Assembly (NCBI GenBank): GCA_965656445.1
Contig: CBFHKO010000004.1
Location: forward strand, 74,624-138,623
Length of the DNA: 64,000 bases
From: JAHEJA01 sp965656445
GTDB lineage: Bacteria; Pseudomonadota; Alphaproteobacteria; Rhodobacterales; Rhodobacteraceae
Direction: 5' to 3'
Below the pieces are notes generated by a model. It worked only from the letters and a program-made list of their open reading frames with translations, was not told the origin of the DNA and made no database searches. The position numbers and the translations under genes are program-made. The first letter of the stretch is position 1. Each line of letters begins with the position of its first letter. Shown piece by piece: positions 8,640 through 17,427 of the stretch.

Positions 8640-9068
8640 CTAGGTTGCATCCACAGGCCAAATTTTATTCAAGTCAGCCAAACCCTGTTTAATAAGGCGC
8701 TCTAAAACCACCACATCAATATCGGCAAGCTTGTTCACATAGAGACATGATTTTCCAAGCTTGTGCTTACCCAAATCTTTTAGCAGGTCACTATAATCCG
8801 CATATCCGGGCATGATATAAATGGATAAATTCGCTTTGCGTGGGGAATAACCCGTCGCTAAAAAATCCCCTTCACGACCCGAGGCATAGCGATAATGGTA
8901 GCGCCCATACCCAATAATACTTGGCCCCCACATCACAGGGTCATATCCCGTGGCATCCTTGAAAATCGCCTTCAACTGTATTGCATCAGCTTGCCGTTGT
9001 TTATGCTCAATTGATGCCAAAAATGCGTCTACATTCACATCCGTTGCTTGCGTTTTATTTTCGCTCAT
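8640..9068 (-). CDS. DUF1801 domain-containing protein
   Basis: A 142-residue protein of the DUF1801 (YdhG-like) family, with the conserved MWGPSIIGYGRYHYRYASGREGD and the C-terminal GKSCLYVNKLADID stretches. The fold resembles small sterol-carrier/iron-chaperone-like domains, but no function is established for this branch. The ATG at 9068 has AAGGA eight bases upstream. It diverges from the metallo-hydrolase gene across 72 bases. Confidence 0.85.
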   Translation of the reverse strand: MSENKTQATDVNVDAFLASIEHKQRQADAIQLKAIFKDATGYDPVMWGPSIIGYGRYHYRYASGREGDFLATGYSPRKANLSIYIMPGYADYSDLLKDLGKHKLGKSCLYVNKLADIDVVVLERLIKQGLADLNKIWPVDAT

Positions 9069-9140
9069 ATTCAAATTCCTTTATTTATAGATTTTATAAG
9101 CTATGTTTATCCAACAGGGTTCTACGTCGAGGATAATATT

Positions 9141-10058
9141 ATGAAATCACCTTACATTTTAAAACGCAGAAGTTTTTTAGCAGGGTCCGCCGCGCTTGTT
9201 GCCGGATCTAGCGTGCAAGCAGCCGCGCCAATGCTTGGCTCGTCCATGGCGACGCATCGTCGATTTCAGCTTGGCGATTTTGAAGTCACAACGATTCTAG
9301 CGAACACCACGACAATCAAAAATGACCCTCAGGGAATTTTTGGCCTTAATGTGTCAAAAGAAGAATTCGTTGAGGTCACAGAAGCCGCACATTTGCCAAC
9401 AGACCAGTTTCAGATGTTCTACACACCAACCGTCGTTAATACAGGCAAAGAGCTTGTGTTGTTTGACACGGGCCAAAACGCATCAGGCACCGTGGCTGCG
9501 TTGAATTCGGCGGGCTATAGTGCCGATCAAATCGACAAAGTTGTCTTGACCCATTTCCATGGCGACCATGTCGGCGGGCTTCATTCAGGTGACGAGCGCA
9601 CGTTCAAAAACGCGACCTACTATTGTGGAAATGCCGAATTCGAAGATTGGGATTTCTCTGGCGATAACACTTTTGAAGCCCAAGTGCGTCCCCTTGAGGA
9701 TGAATTGAACTTCATTGACCCTGAGGATGATGTGGCATCAGGCATCACGGCCGTTGACGCGTCGGGCCACACAGTTGGGCATATGGGCTTTATGATCGAA
9801 AGCAACGGAAAACAGCTCTTCTTGGGCGGTGACTTTGCAAATCATTATATCTGGTCTTTGGCCTATCCTGATTGGGAATTGCGCTTTGATAGAGATCGTG
9901 AAAAGGCCGCCCAAACGCGTCGCCGCTTGCTATCAATGCTGGCAACAGACAAGATCCCATTCGTCGGATACCACATGCCATGGCCAAGTGTCGGATATGT
10001 CGAAACGCGCGAAGATGGGTTCACATACGTGCCAACAAGCTATCAACTTATGCTCTAA
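9141..10058 (+). CDS. Tat-exported MBL-fold metallo-hydrolase
   Basis: A 305-residue metallo-beta-lactamase-fold enzyme. The N-terminus KRRSFLAGSAALVAGSSVQA is a twin-arginine signal peptide, so the protein is folded in the cytoplasm and exported to the periplasm. The metal site is HFHGDH (residues 138-143), with further His/Asp ligands in DASGHTVGH and GGDFANH. The overall pattern (VVLTHFHGDHVGG, SGHTVGHMG) resembles the AHL-lactonase/quinone-hydrolase-like branch, but substrate cannot be read. The reading frame extends 31 codons upstream, but 9141 is the start that gives the signal peptide. It overlaps the convergent Hsp70-like gene by 11 bases. Confidence 0.9.
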   Translation: MKSPYILKRRSFLAGSAALVAGSSVQAAAPMLGSSMATHRRFQLGDFEVTTILANTTTIKNDPQGIFGLNVSKEEFVEVTEAAHLPTDQFQMFYTPTVVNTGKELVLFDTGQNASGTVAALNSAGYSADQIDKVVLTHFHGDHVGGLHSGDERTFKNATYYCGNAEFEDWDFSGDNTFEAQVRPLEDELNFIDPEDDVASGITAVDASGHTVGHMGFMIESNGKQLFLGGDFANHYIWSLAYPDWELRFDRDREKAAQTRRRLLSMLATDKIPFVGYHMPWPSVGYVETREDGFTYVPTSYQLML

Positions 10059-11307
10059 CCTCATTGACGGATTGGATTGCCAGTCCGTCAACAATCGCCG
10101 TAAAGATTGTATCTTGGTGAATTTCGGGTTTGTCGAACACTTGGTTAATCGCCTCAACGACAAACCCCATTAAGCTCGACCCTCCGACCAAGACGATATC
10201 TTGAATATCGCGCACGTCTAGATCGGCCTTTGCGACAGTGTCACGCATGGCGGTCATAAGATCCTCTTGAAGGGCGCTGATATCCTGCATCATTTGTTTA
10301 TATGAAATTTCGACTGCGATGGGGTCGGACAAGAAATCCAATTGCGCATCAAAGCGACCTCGGGTGGCGTTGCTTTTGATTTTCGCCGCCTCAACACTGA
10401 AGGCAAGATCGTGACCATATTGATATTCGATGAGTTCCACCAATCTCGTGAACGGGGTCTTATCAATGCTATCGCGCAGCAGCTCTTTGGCGAACTTTAG
10501 AGACGCGGGATCGTAAAAAAAGGGAATTTTCTCCCATCTGCTGAGGTCATGAAAAATATGATTGGGCGCGGACAGAACATTGCCCCCCATCGCACTTTGA
10601 ACGGAATGGCCGCGGCCAAAGTGCGGCATGACTTGGGTAAAATTCAAAATGCGATCAAAATCAGTCCCCCCGATCCGCACACCATAAGAGGCTATGACCT
10701 CAAGGGGGCTCCCAGACTTAAACACCGTGAAATCCGATGTTCCGCCACCAATATCAACGACCAACCCCACCCTATTTGGCGCAAGCTTGCCACCCAAACT
10801 ATAAGCTGCGGCTTCGGGTTCAGGGCAAAATTGAATATCGCTAAATCCAGCGCGGCGATAACATTCCAACAAATCTTTCTCTGCTTGTGCATTGCGGTCC
10901 TCGTCAATGGAATGAAATCGCACAGGACGACCAGAAAGAACCGCGTCAAACGTCAATCCAGTCGCAGCCTCAGACCTCTGTTTAATATCCCGCAAGAACG
11001 CAGATATAACGTCATAAAAGTCCAACCTCTTGCGCCCGAGCAGTCTTTGCTCTGGCATCAAGCTTGTTCCAAGAACACTTTTGAGGGCGCGCATATATCG
11101 CCCTTCTTCTCCTTGGATGAGGGCAGAGTTTGCACGCGTGCCAATCTCCATTTTCGCAACAGACTGTGGGAAAAACACAGCCGTCGGGATCGTCGCTTGG
11201 TTCGTTTCAAGTTGAATATGGCGAACGTCGCCATCTAAGCAACAAGCTGCCGCCGTGTTAGATGTTCCAAAATCAATTGCTAATCTCTGTGTCATCGTAA
11301 ACGCCAT
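10048..11307 (-). CDS. Hsp70-family (YegD-like) protein
   Basis: A 419-residue actin/Hsp70-fold ATPase without a DnaK-type substrate-binding domain. The phosphate loops are LAIDFGTSNTAAACC (near the N-terminus) and VVDIGGGTSDFTV; EPEAAAYSLG and IVLVGGSSLMGFV complete the nucleotide cleft. This matches the YegD branch, putative chaperones of unknown client. Starts at 11307 and 11295 are both possible; neither has a strong ribosome binding site. The 3' end overlaps the metallo-hydrolase gene tail to tail. Confidence 0.9.
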   Translation of the reverse strand: MAFTMTQRLAIDFGTSNTAAACCLDGDVRHIQLETNQATIPTAVFFPQSVAKMEIGTRANSALIQGEEGRYMRALKSVLGTSLMPEQRLLGRKRLDFYDVISAFLRDIKQRSEAATGLTFDAVLSGRPVRFHSIDEDRNAQAEKDLLECYRRAGFSDIQFCPEPEAAAYSLGGKLAPNRVGLVVDIGGGTSDFTVFKSGSPLEVIASYGVRIGGTDFDRILNFTQVMPHFGRGHSVQSAMGGNVLSAPNHIFHDLSRWEKIPFFYDPASLKFAKELLRDSIDKTPFTRLVELIEYQYGHDLAFSVEAAKIKSNATRGRFDAQLDFLSDPIAVEISYKQMMQDISALQEDLMTAMRDTVAKADLDVRDIQDIVLVGGSSLMGFVVEAINQVFDKPEIHQDTIFTAIVDGLAIQSVNEVRA

Positions 11308-11426
11308 ACTCTGTCGAAAGCGTCGTCAATACGGTAAACTTTATAGGACAACAAGAGCGATGATTTATTGACCCTCTGTAAGATGCGCAATAGCGTCACA
11401 TAGATCGAAACATTGAGGCGAACGAG

Positions 11427-12677
11427 ATGCCAAAACTTGACCACCCAATCGTCGTGATCGGCGCAGGCATCTGTGGCGTTTCAACCGCACTTTGGCTGCG
11501 GCGCTTTGGTCATGACGTCGTCCTCATTGATCGCGACACCCCTGGCATGGGCGCCTCTTATGGAAATGCTGGGTTATTGGCGCAATGGGCCGTGGTGCCT
11601 GTAACGACGCCAGACCTTTGGCAGCAGATTCCGAAATATCTACTTAGCCCCAATAGCCCTCTCTTTTTACAATGGAGCTACTTGCCTAAGATGTTGCCAT
11701 GGCTCGCACGCTACATGAGCCATGCCACCGACGCAAAAACCCACAAGATTGTAGATGCGCTGACGCCCCTCTTGGGGGATGCCGTGGAACAACATAAATC
11801 ACTGGTGCACGGAACGCCTCTCGAAAACTGGATCGTGAACAGCAAACTGAGCTACGCCTATCGTTCAAGGGATGAATTTGAACGGGATGCTTACGGATGG
11901 TCGTTGAAACAAACCGCTGGGTTCACTCCGACTTTGTTAACGGGCCACGACGTTCAAGAAGCAGAACCTATTCTCGGGCACGCCATTCAATGCCTTGCCG
12001 TATTAGAGGGGCAAGGGCATATCCTAAACCCTGCGCAATACATCCAAGAGATGGTCCAGTATTTCCAAGCCGAAGGTGGCAAATTCGTCCAAGCCGATTT
12101 CCTAGATTTCAAGAAGGTCGGCGTGCATGTGAGCGAAGTCTTAACATCCCAAGGTACGTTTCCCTGTTCCAAGGCAGTCATCACCGCAGGGATTTGGTCC
12201 AAAGACGTGATGCGCAAATTGGGTCTATCTGTTCCATTAGAAACCGAACGCGGATATCATGTAATCTTTGAAAACCCGTCGATTATGCCGAACGACCCAA
12301 TGATGATGACAACTGGAAAATTCGGTGTGACACCTATGGAGATGGGATTGCGATGTGCCGGAACCGTGGAACTAGGCAGCACCCAAAAAGCCGCTTCAAA
12401 GGCGCCTGTTCAGCTGATCTATAAATATGCAAAAGAAGCGTTCCCAGATCTCGCTTTTAGTGGGACGCAAGAATGGATGGGGTTTAGACCATCAACTCCT
12501 GATAGCTTGCCATTGATTGGGGAACTGGGGCAGAGTGGGATTTATACTGGGTTTGGCCATCAACACATTGGTTTGACCGCGGGACCAAAAACGGGGCGAT
12601 TGATTGCCCAGATGATTTCAGATCAACCAAGTAATCAGGACCTGACCCCATTTGACCCTAATCGTTACGCTGTTTGA
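11427..12677 (+). CDS. FAD-dependent D-amino acid dehydrogenase-like oxidoreductase (DadA family)
   Basis: A 416-residue flavoprotein of the DAO/DadA family. The FAD dinucleotide fold is VVIGAGICGVSTALWLRRFG (residues 9-28), with GASYGNAGLL shortly after; the C-terminal segment WMGFRPSTPDSLPLIGELG and GFGHQHIGLTAGP are typical of DadA. Such enzymes oxidise D-amino acids (or other secondary amines) to 2-oxo acids and ammonia, passing electrons to the quinone pool. No adjacent racemase gives the substrate. It is convergent with the PaaK-like ligase gene, and a GC-rich stem-loop follows its stop. Confidence 0.88.
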   Translation: MPKLDHPIVVIGAGICGVSTALWLRRFGHDVVLIDRDTPGMGASYGNAGLLAQWAVVPVTTPDLWQQIPKYLLSPNSPLFLQWSYLPKMLPWLARYMSHATDAKTHKIVDALTPLLGDAVEQHKSLVHGTPLENWIVNSKLSYAYRSRDEFERDAYGWSLKQTAGFTPTLLTGHDVQEAEPILGHAIQCLAVLEGQGHILNPAQYIQEMVQYFQAEGGKFVQADFLDFKKVGVHVSEVLTSQGTFPCSKAVITAGIWSKDVMRKLGLSVPLETERGYHVIFENPSIMPNDPMMMTTGKFGVTPMEMGLRCAGTVELGSTQKAASKAPVQLIYKYAKEAFPDLAFSGTQEWMGFRPSTPDSLPLIGELGQSGIYTGFGHQHIGLTAGPKTGRLIAQMISDQPSNQDLTPFDPNRYAV

Positions 12678-12680
12678 TCA

Positions 12681-12697
12681 TGGGGGCTTTGCCCCCA
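12681..12697 (+). terminator. Stem-loop after the DadA-like gene
   Basis: TGGGGGC-TTT-GCCCCCA forms a perfect 7-bp hairpin four bases after the stop. No T run follows, so it may act as a 3'-end stabiliser or a weak terminator rather than a classical one. Confidence 0.45.
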
Positions 12698-12699
12698 AA

Positions 12700-12727
12700 C
12701 CCCCAGAGTATTTGCACAAAGCTGAAG
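12700..12727 (+). repeat. Family-type intergenic element, copy 2
   Basis: Contains GAGTATTTGCACAAAG and TGAAG, matching the right half of the elements at 3131-3164 and 56530-56563. Like copy 1, it abuts the stop codon of a minus-strand gene (12729) and has the same orientation. Confidence 0.55.
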
Positions 12728-12728
12728 A

Positions 12729-13949
12729 TTAGTCATATTTCCTTTGATCTTCGATCACGAGACCATCCTTTGGTAATGACCCAATGGCATGCAATTCAAC
12801 GCGCCCCTTGAGCTTCAGAGCATCAACAACGGCCGCCTCAAAACGAGCCTGATCCGTCGCCTCTGTTTCAAGTTGAACAGTCATGGCGTCCATTTCTCCG
12901 TCGCGTGTTGCAACAATACGCGCCTTATGGATGTCTGGGTTTTGTGCGACCAAGGTTGCCACCTGCTCAGGGCGCACAAACATTCCTTTGATCTTGGTTG
13001 TTTGATCTGCGCGGCCCATCCACCCTTTGATCCGCATATTGGTGCGCCCACAAGGAGAGGTGCCCGTCATGATCGCGCTCAAGTCTCCAGTCGCAAAGCG
13101 GATAAGAGGATAGTCAGGGTTAAGCGTCGTTACCACAACTTCACCCACCTCACCATGTGGAACAGGAATATTTGAGCCAGGCGTGACAATTTCAACAATC
13201 ACACCTTCATCAACAATCATCCCTTCGATCGCGTCACTTTCATAGGCGATATTTCCAAGGTCGGCGGTTGCGTAGTTTTGCAAACATTTGATACCGCGAT
13301 CCTGATATTCTTGCCTCAGTGATGGGAACAAAGCCCCTCCTCCAACGGCGGCCTTGGTTATAGATAGGGTTTCCCCCATAGCTTCTGCTTTGTCCAAAAT
13401 GATTTTAAGGTAATCAGGCGTTCCCGCATAAGCCGTTGCTCCAATATCGACAGCCGCCCGTACCTGTAATTCAGTTTGACCAACACCCGCTGGAATGACG
13501 GAGGCCCCAACAGCACGCGCTCCGTTTTCAAAGATCATGCCCGCAGGTGTGAGATGATATCCAAAACAGTTTTGAACAATGTCGTGTGACTCGACCCCAA
13601 CAGCGTGCAAGAAACGACCTATCCGCCACCAATCATGGCTCGTTCCACCAGGCTCGTAAATTGGTCCAGGTGATTGGAAGATATGTGAAAATTCGGACAC
13701 ATTTAAGGTAGAAAATCCACCCAAGATATTTCCCTTATTTTGACGACCGACCAAGTCTGATTTACGTAAAACAGGAAGTGTCGCGAGCGCATCAATTGAC
13801 GTAATACCCTCAGGATCCACGTCCCTCAAACTCTCACTATAACCACTCAAAGCCTTGGCGCGCGCAACCTGAACTGGCAACTCATTGGCCAAATCACTGG
13901 CCCGCTGATCATCGCTGCGTGTTTCTAATGCATCAAAATATGTCATCAT
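12729..13949 (-). CDS. Phenylacetate-CoA ligase-like AMP-forming acyl-CoA synthetase
   Basis: A 406-residue ANL-superfamily adenylating enzyme of the PaaK-like type. It shows PVLRKSDLV near residue 70, IFQSPGPIYEPGGTSHDWWRIGRF, the NYATADLGNIAYES adenylate-binding region, PLIRFATGDLSAI, and a C-terminal domain starting at RIKGWMGRADQTTKIKGMFVRPEQV. Such enzymes activate aromatic or other carboxylates to CoA thioesters using ATP. It is the last gene of a minus-strand cluster with an ABC importer and a second acyl-CoA ligase, which suggests the imported substrate is a carboxylic acid. Starts at 13949 and 13946 both have AAAGG upstream. Confidence 0.87.
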   Translation of the reverse strand: MMTYFDALETRSDDQRASDLANELPVQVARAKALSGYSESLRDVDPEGITSIDALATLPVLRKSDLVGRQNKGNILGGFSTLNVSEFSHIFQSPGPIYEPGGTSHDWWRIGRFLHAVGVESHDIVQNCFGYHLTPAGMIFENGARAVGASVIPAGVGQTELQVRAAVDIGATAYAGTPDYLKIILDKAEAMGETLSITKAAVGGGALFPSLRQEYQDRGIKCLQNYATADLGNIAYESDAIEGMIVDEGVIVEIVTPGSNIPVPHGEVGEVVVTTLNPDYPLIRFATGDLSAIMTGTSPCGRTNMRIKGWMGRADQTTKIKGMFVRPEQVATLVAQNPDIHKARIVATRDGEMDAMTVQLETEATDQARFEAAVVDALKLKGRVELHAIGSLPKDGLVIEDQRKYD

Positions 13950-13984
13950 TGGTGCCTTTCCATATCGGCGAAATCCCAATCCGA

Positions 13985-14003
13985 GTGGTCACAAAGTGAC
14001 CAC
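13985..14003 (-). other. Intercistronic hairpin A between livF and the PaaK-like gene
   Basis: GTGGTCAC-AAA-GTGACCAC is a perfect 8-bp stem with a 3-base loop and no T tract. Together with hairpin B it fills the gap between the two genes, and could set mRNA stability or processing. Confidence 0.5.
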
Positions 14004-14015
14004 GAGATTACCAGC

Positions 14016-14032
14016 GTCCTGCACAGCAGGAC
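14016..14032 (-). other. Intercistronic hairpin B between livF and the PaaK-like gene
   Basis: GTCCTGC-ACA-GCAGGAC is a perfect 7-bp stem with a 3-base loop, 12 bases from hairpin A and 10 bases after the livF stop on the minus strand. It lacks a T tract, so termination is unlikely to be strong. Confidence 0.5.
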
Positions 14033-14041
14033 ACAATAAGG

Positions 14042-14875
14042 TCAGCTCAACCACCGCTTGCGACGGCGATAGGAGCGCACATCGCGAAATGACTTTCGTC
14101 CTTCATCAGACATGCCCAAATAGAATTCTTTCACGTCTGGGTTTTCCCGCAAGTCCGCTGCAAGCCCATCCATCACGACCCGCCCAGATTCCAAGATGTA
14201 ACCATAGTGTGCATATTTAAGCGCAACATTGGTATTCTGCTCAGCCAACAAAAAGGTCACGCCTTCGTTCTCATTTACGGATTTCACAATTTCAAAAATT
14301 TGTTCTACCAACTGAGGAGCAAGACCCATCGAAGGCTCATCAAGCAAAATCGTCTCGGGCCGGCTCATCAAGGCCCGCCCAATGGCACACATTTGCTGCT
14401 CTCCACCTGATGTATAACCAGCTTGGCTCCGTCGGCGTTCTTTTAATCGTGGGAAATAGTCATACACCATGTCCAAATCAGATTGGATCGCCGCATTGCC
14501 ATCAGTTCGCGTGTAAGCACCCGTTAACAAGTTTTCCTCTACAGTGAGGTGTTCAAAACAGTGGCGACCTTCCATCACTTGGATCACACCGCGTTTGACC
14601 ATATCCGCGGGATCTGAATGGGCCACTTGATCGCCGCGATAAATAATCTGGCCCTTGGTCACTTCACCGCGTTCCGAATGGAGCAAGTTGGAAACGGCTT
14701 TTAACGTTGTCGTTTTGCCAGCTCCATTCCCCCCTAACAAAGCGGTAATACCACCTTTCGGCACCTTCAGAGAGACGCCCTTAAGAACCAAAATCACGTG
14801 ATTATAGATCACTTCGATATTGTTCACTTCCAACAGAGTGTCTTGGTCCTGAGCCGTATCTAACATCGCCGCCAT
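14042..14875 (-). CDS. livF: LIV-type ABC transporter ATP-binding protein (LivF-like)
   Basis: A 277-residue ABC ATPase with Walker A GGNGAGKTT, signature TSGGEQQM, Walker B TILLDEPS and the switch histidine-region LLAEQN (usual H replaced as in LivF proteins). It is the second ATPase of the Leu/Ile/Val-type importer encoded here. The C-terminal extension RSFRDVRSYRRRKRWLS is basic and longer than in standard LivF. Start is uncertain: TTG 14893, ATG 14875 and ATG 14866 are in frame, and I favour 14875. The branched-chain amino acid name is by family; the flanking acyl-CoA ligases point to a carboxylate cargo. Confidence 0.9.
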   Translation of the reverse strand: MAAMLDTAQDQDTLLEVNNIEVIYNHVILVLKGVSLKVPKGGITALLGGNGAGKTTTLKAVSNLLHSERGEVTKGQIIYRGDQVAHSDPADMVKRGVIQVMEGRHCFEHLTVEENLLTGAYTRTDGNAAIQSDLDMVYDYFPRLKERRRSQAGYTSGGEQQMCAIGRALMSRPETILLDEPSMGLAPQLVEQIFEIVKSVNENEGVTFLLAEQNTNVALKYAHYGYILESGRVVMDGLAADLRENPDVKEFYLGMSDEGRKSFRDVRSYRRRKRWLS

Positions 14876-14901
14876 CTTTCTAATATCGTTCAAAACAAGG
14901 T

Positions 14902-14927
14902 GACCGCCCCCTCAACAGGAGGCGGTC
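14902..14927 (-). other. Stem-loop after the substrate-binding protein gene
   Basis: A 10-bp stem (14902-14911 with 14918-14927, one G-T pair) and 6-base loop lies 9 bases after the binding-protein stop. Such hairpins often protect the upstream binding-protein mRNA and lower read-through into the ATPase gene; only a weak T-rich stretch follows on the minus strand. Confidence 0.6.
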
Positions 14928-14935
14928 TATTTCGC

Positions 14936-16219
14936 TTAGTTACATCCAGGTGTGATGTTGTTTTCAGCCGCGAATGCAGCAGAATCGCCTTCGATCAACG
15001 GGTTCAAGATGCTTTGATCTGACTGTGTAAAGTCCGTGATCAAGCTCCAAGACTTGTTGTTCGCATCCCATTGAGACACCGCAACCATGCCGTCGCCACC
15101 GTGGTTTTCACAGCTCACGCTAAAGCTTGGACCAAATCCGGGAAGCCCAAGAGCCGCCATTTTTTCCTCATTGATCACCAATGCTTCCATCCCGTCGCGC
15201 ATTTGCGCTGCTGAAATATCGGCGACCCCATGGATACCTTGCGCTGTTTTTGCAGCTTCTGCTGCAAGCATCGCAGCGTATAGGCCACGGTTATAAAGCG
15301 CCGTTCCGATTTGATCACCAGCCCCAGCCGCTTTGCCGCTATCGACAACATATTTTTGGATGTCGTCAAAGACCGGGAAGTCATCACCAACATTGTGGAA
15401 CGTCAAAGCTTTGTAGCCATGCGCCTTTTCGCCAGCTGGCAAAACATCGTTTTCAGAACCAGACCACCAAATACCGATGAAGTTTTCCATTGGGAAACGG
15501 ATGTTCACGGCTTCTTGGATCGCGACTTGGTTCATAACGCCCCAACCCCACATCAGAACATGATCTGGTTTTTCACGACGAATTTGCAACCACTGTGATT
15601 TCTGCTCTTGGCCTGGGTGATCCACTGGCAACAAGCTTAGCTCAAAGCCATGCTTCTTGGCCGCTTCTTCCAACGTCCGGATTGGCTCTTTGCCATAGGC
15701 TGAGTTGTGATACACAAGAGCAATCTTTTTGCCCTCTAGGCTACCACCATTCACGTCAAGCAAGTGGTTGACCGCAACTGAGGCACCATCCCAATAGTTG
15801 GCAGGATAGTTAAAGATATTGCGGAAAACTTGACCGTTCTTAGCAGATGTACGGCCATAGCCCATTGAGTGAACAGGAATGCCATCAGCCGTCGCTTTGG
15901 GGATCAGCTGGTATGTAATCCCTGTGGACAAAGGTTGATAGACAAGCGCGCCTTCGCCTTTGGTGGCTTCGTAGCATTCAACACCTTTTTCTGTGTTGTA
16001 CCCTGTTTCACATTCCAAAAGGTTAATCGCAGCACCACCAATGCCGCCATCACGTTCATTCAAGAGCGTGAAATAATCCTGATACCCATCCGCGAACGGA
16101 ATACCATTCGCCGCATAGGGTCCAGTGCGATAGCTGAGTGCCGTAAAGGTCAAATCAGCCAGTGCAGGGGCTGCCGCCATGACTGAGGCGACTGCTGCAG
16201 TTATTAGTGTTTTTTTCAT
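14936..16219 (-). CDS. LIV-type ABC transporter substrate-binding protein
   Basis: A 427-residue periplasmic binding protein (type I fold, Peripla_BP_6-like). The N-terminus MKKTLITAAVASVMAAAPALA is a clear Sec signal peptide, and ATG 16219 has GGGAGG upstream; the longer open frame is spurious. Body segments LTFTALSYRTGPYAANG, LLNERDGGIGGAAINLLECETGYN and the hinge WLQIRREKPDHVLMWGWGVMNQV fit the family. Sequence does not tell the ligand. It lies between livM and livF, with a hairpin downstream that may raise its level relative to the other subunits. Confidence 0.92.
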   Translation of the reverse strand: MKKTLITAAVASVMAAAPALADLTFTALSYRTGPYAANGIPFADGYQDYFTLLNERDGGIGGAAINLLECETGYNTEKGVECYEATKGEGALVYQPLSTGITYQLIPKATADGIPVHSMGYGRTSAKNGQVFRNIFNYPANYWDGASVAVNHLLDVNGGSLEGKKIALVYHNSAYGKEPIRTLEEAAKKHGFELSLLPVDHPGQEQKSQWLQIRREKPDHVLMWGWGVMNQVAIQEAVNIRFPMENFIGIWWSGSENDVLPAGEKAHGYKALTFHNVGDDFPVFDDIQKYVVDSGKAAGAGDQIGTALYNRGLYAAMLAAEAAKTAQGIHGVADISAAQMRDGMEALVINEEKMAALGLPGFGPSFSVSCENHGGDGMVAVSQWDANNKSWSLITDFTQSDQSILNPLIEGDSAAFAAENNITPGCN

Positions 16220-16292
16220 CGGTTTGGTCCTCCCGTTAATGATCCGATGGTTTCTGTGCCGAGGTTGTTCCCCGATCAATCGCAATGGCCTC

Positions 16293-17369
16293 TTAATGAG
16301 GGAACGGCCATAAGCGTAATTTTTCTTTGGCAACGCGCCAAAGTTGGGCAAGCCCATGTGGTTCTGCAATCAAGAAGACGACAATTAACCCGCCAACAAT
16401 CATGAATTCCAAATGGGCCGCCAAATCAGTCGGCCATCCAAGGCCGCCAACCAATACGTTCTTGAGAAACACAGGAAGCAAAACAAGGAATGCCGCTCCT
16501 GCAAAGCTTCCAAAGATCGATCCAAGCCCGCCGATAATAATCATAAAGAGCACGAGGAACGATTTGTTGATCCCAAAGACTTCGCCAACTTCCACGGCAC
16601 CAAGGTACACGGCAAAGAACAGCGCGCCTGAAATTCCGATGAAAAACGAGCTAACGGCAAAGGCGCTCATCTTCGCGCTCAGTGGGTTCACGCCGATGAT
16701 TTCGGCAGCAATGTCCATATCACGGATCGCCATCCATTTCCGCCCCACGGCCCCCCGTGTCAGATTGCGCGCAATGATTGCGCAGAAGGTGAGCAACACG
16801 AGACAGAACATATAAGTTGCCCATGACTCTGTATTTGGACCAGTCACCGCAATCCCAAACACTGTCCGCTCGGGCGAGCTAATCTGACCTGAGGCGGAAT
16901 AATTGTAAAACCATGGAACACGGTTGAACAACCACACGAGAAAGAATTGCGCGGCCAAGGTGGCAACAGCGAGGTAAAACCCCTTGATCCTCAGAGAGGG
17001 CAAGCCGAACAGCACACCGACAACAGAGGTAATTGCCCCCGCGATAAGAACGTGGAACAGAATGCTTACTTCGGGGAAGGCTGTCATGAGCTTGTAAACC
17101 GCATAGGCGCCCACCGCCATAAACCCACCCGTTCCAAGCGAGACTTGTCCACAATATCCAACCAAGATGTTCAACCCAATCGCCGCAATTGAATAGATCA
17201 AAAACGGTAGGAAAATCGCCTTGACCCAATATGAATTGATCAGGAACGGAATAAGGGCGAAGGCTATGAACAGCACAAAGTAATAGCGATACCGATCAAA
17301 TTTGATGGGAAAGGTTTGGCTATCTTCAACGTAGGATGTCTTAAAATCCCCTGCTTCACGGTAAAACAT
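16293..17369 (-). CDS. livM: LIV-type ABC transporter permease (LivM-like)
   Basis: A 358-residue inner-membrane permease with about 8-10 hydrophobic segments. IAAIGLNILVGYCGQVSLGTGGFMAVGAYA and LRIKGFYLAVATLA are LivM hallmarks, and the C-terminal MIIIGGLGSIFGSFAGAAFL is the permease coupling region. It pairs with LivH to form the transmembrane pore. It follows livH by 58 bases and precedes the binding-protein gene by 73 bases on the same strand. Confidence 0.94.
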   Translation of the reverse strand: MFYREAGDFKTSYVEDSQTFPIKFDRYRYYFVLFIAFALIPFLINSYWVKAIFLPFLIYSIAAIGLNILVGYCGQVSLGTGGFMAVGAYAVYKLMTAFPEVSILFHVLIAGAITSVVGVLFGLPSLRIKGFYLAVATLAAQFFLVWLFNRVPWFYNYSASGQISSPERTVFGIAVTGPNTESWATYMFCLVLLTFCAIIARNLTRGAVGRKWMAIRDMDIAAEIIGVNPLSAKMSAFAVSSFFIGISGALFFAVYLGAVEVGEVFGINKSFLVLFMIIIGGLGSIFGSFAGAAFLVLLPVFLKNVLVGGLGWPTDLAAHLEFMIVGGLIVVFLIAEPHGLAQLWRVAKEKLRLWPFPH

Positions 17370-17427
17370 TAGTTAGATACTCCAAACATGTGTGTTTCGG
17401 TATTTTGAGTAAAGGTCATCTGCATCC

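Noticed and set aside
16220..16369. 50-residue N-terminal extension of the LIV binding protein
   Set aside because: It would overlap livM and precede the signal peptide, which must be at the N-terminus.
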